DNA from: Gracilariopsis chorda
Taxonomy: Eukaryota; Rhodophyta; Florideophyceae; Gracilariales; Gracilariaceae
Direction: 5' to 3'
Assembly: GCA_003194525.1 (NCBI GenBank)
Contig: NBIV01000418.1
Location: forward strand, 1-21,980
Length of the DNA stretch: 21,980 nucleotides
In this document: piece after piece, positions 21,501 to 21,980 of the stretch
Layout of the letters: every line of letters starts with the position of its first letter
Position numbering within the stretch: position 1 is the stretch's first letter
The notes under the pieces: generated by a model
Database searches by the model: none
What the model was told of the DNA's origin: nothing
What the model saw: only the letters and a program-made list of their open reading frames with translations
Translations under genes and position numbers: made by a program

Positions 21501-21980
21501 ACTCTGAAGTCTTCTGCAAATGGAATGTGTTCAGTAGTTCTGACAGCATCTTCATCGGAATTAAGGTCTTCCAATGACCCCAAATGTGTGCTGGCCGGGG
21601 CGATTTCTCGATTTGGAATGACAGCAAGCATTGTGCAAGGTCCGTTTCCTCACAGTTTACCGAAGCTTATCGCATCTACTCGGATTTATAAGTTCATAGC
21701 TACTCTTCATGCACGAGACTTGCAAGCAGTCCTTAAGTTTCGTGAAGACTTTAAGGAAGACCTGAAGGGCGTTCTGGCTGTGTTTGTAACAACAAAGCAT
21801 TCAGTCTCCGAAATGGCTCGTGCAACCAGATTGATGACACCTACATCAGTTGGTCTGAAAGCTCTATTCTCAACACTGGCTGTTGATTTGCTCTTCGAGG
21901 ATTCCAGAGTCGTTCTAACAGGGTTCCATCCGAAGGATACTTCGATGAGTGTAACATACTTGCTTGACGGATTATTCTTC
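15545..21980 (+). CDS. BLTP1/Csf1-like bridge lipid transfer protein (N-terminal part)
   Basis: These giant rod-shaped proteins (KIAA1109/Tweek/FSA, yeast Csf1) carry lipids along a hydrophobic groove at membrane contact sites, anchored in the ER by an N-terminal helix. Here a hydrophobic segment (LAFVLWIIIVAIILPRFLG, near 15613) precedes IYIYPFAGHAVAHSVRY and LQILWWRKSPRVN, as in the family's first repeat. A Ser-rich insert follows. Later matches include RIWNEVHAVSFDIVMSQ, VRYFVPYREIVKIRAEKD, SSETHWTLSFPNTTGKISV, EMTIDLITPWGDK and FSFNVFRVWKGGVSLYA. The frame is open from 21446 to the window end. In-frame TAGs lie at 17239, 18003 and 20114. Four introns are likely (listed separately). Frame breaks, all as if one base were missing, are inferred near 15590, 18755-18770, 19103-19106, 19840-19856, 20583-20600, 21205-21208 and 21435-21445. 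ATG 15545 is the likely start if the first break is a base error; otherwise there is no nearby in-frame ATG. Confidence 0.8.
17239..17241 (+). other. In-frame TAG in the BLTP1-like gene
   Basis: IPFDARENT, TAG, KALKITGIRQWSSSDK: the frame continues without shift for 227 codons into conserved BLTP1 sequence (RIWNEVHAVSFDI). A 30- or 34-base GT-AG excision is formally possible but implausibly short. Confidence 0.7.
17777..17829 (+). other. Probable 53-base intron
   Basis: GTATAG donor and a pyrimidine-rich TTTACCCCTACCCCAG acceptor restore the frame from DIQNVFQI to AASSYRDDSSETHW. A shorter intron (17795-17829) or a base deletion would also repair the frame. Confidence 0.5.
18003..18005 (+). 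other. In-frame TAG in the BLTP1-like gene
   Basis: TSDDFLR, TAG, GRTSSLAQRMLSQLETLF: same frame, then 255 open codons. No GT at the junction allows an intron starting there. Confidence 0.7.
20051..20091 (+). other. Probable intron, 41 (or 44) bases
   Basis: Donor CATAT/GTGATA and acceptor TCTTCTTTTAG remove TGA and TAA stops and restore the frame. A second AG three bases on (20094) would give a 44-base intron. Confidence 0.65.
20114..20116 (+). other. In-frame TAG in the BLTP1-like gene
   Basis: After the 20051-20091 intron the frame reads TPLTYI, TAG, LSLTPKKSQQNVRTPKKAAF and then runs through MDSENTG and SMDFTFRNISVRLSG. Needs that intron to be real. Confidence 0.6.
20744..20797 (+). other. 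Probable 54-base intron
   Basis: GTCTGT donor and GTGCCCAG acceptor remove two in-frame TGA codons without changing frame, joining PPLEICQAPV to RTQEQVLSDVCHLHHRLRF. Confidence 0.55.
21323..21371 (+). other. Probable 49-base intron
   Basis: GTTCTC donor and a CTTTTCCTACCTCAG acceptor join GGMGTESDFV to MFLSFKKVEMQYFRGGG and remove a TAA. The next frame change near 21440 is unexplained by splicing. Confidence 0.45.

Noticed and set aside
1..21980. tRNA, rRNA or CRISPR-like arrays
   Set aside because: No cloverleaf-type or rRNA sequence was recognised by eye, and the motif array at 4-277 has no repeat-spacer structure of the CRISPR kind.

Overview
The window is nuclear DNA from a eukaryote, probably a unicellular alga or other protist. 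The evidence is spliced genes with very short introns (about 40 to 75 bases), two conserved eukaryotic genes (DDB1 and a bridge-like lipid transfer protein of the BLTP1/Csf1 family) and a eukaryotic Tnp2-type (CACTA/Plavaka) transposase. I cannot name the lineage.

Layout. 1-280: a dense array of GGCGTAC/GTACGCC motifs, partly at 11-bp spacing, which looks like a transposon end or protein-binding array. 530-2490: decayed or poorly resolved coding sequence on both strands, including a broken, internally deleted copy of the neighbouring transposase (about 1686-1835). 3139-6090 (-): an intact 983-residue Tnp2-like transposase. 6685/6938-8668 (+), head to head with it: a basic protein with a C-terminal Cys/His finger, perhaps its accessory protein. 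8669-11245: weak small genes only. 11246-14706 (-): DDB1. 14707-15544: a divergent promoter region with a perfect 10-bp hairpin and a GTAC-ended palindrome. 15545 to the window end (+): the N-terminal part of the BLTP1-like gene, still open at 21980.

The most interesting signal is that UAG seems to be read as an amino acid, probably glutamine. DDB1 and the lipid-transfer gene have at least five in-frame TAG codons, each followed in the same frame by sequence that still looks like the protein. In DDB1 one TAG falls where animal and plant DDB1 have Gln, and 17 more residues then align with the conserved C-terminal domain. No in-frame TAA or TGA needs to be sense in these two genes, so the proposal is UAG = sense with UAA and UGA as stops.

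A caution: the same genes contain about ten single-base frame breaks, several at short homopolymers. They point to uncorrected assembly indels and weaken any single-site argument. The TAG case rests on several sites and on protein similarity recognised by eye from memory; no alignment was run.
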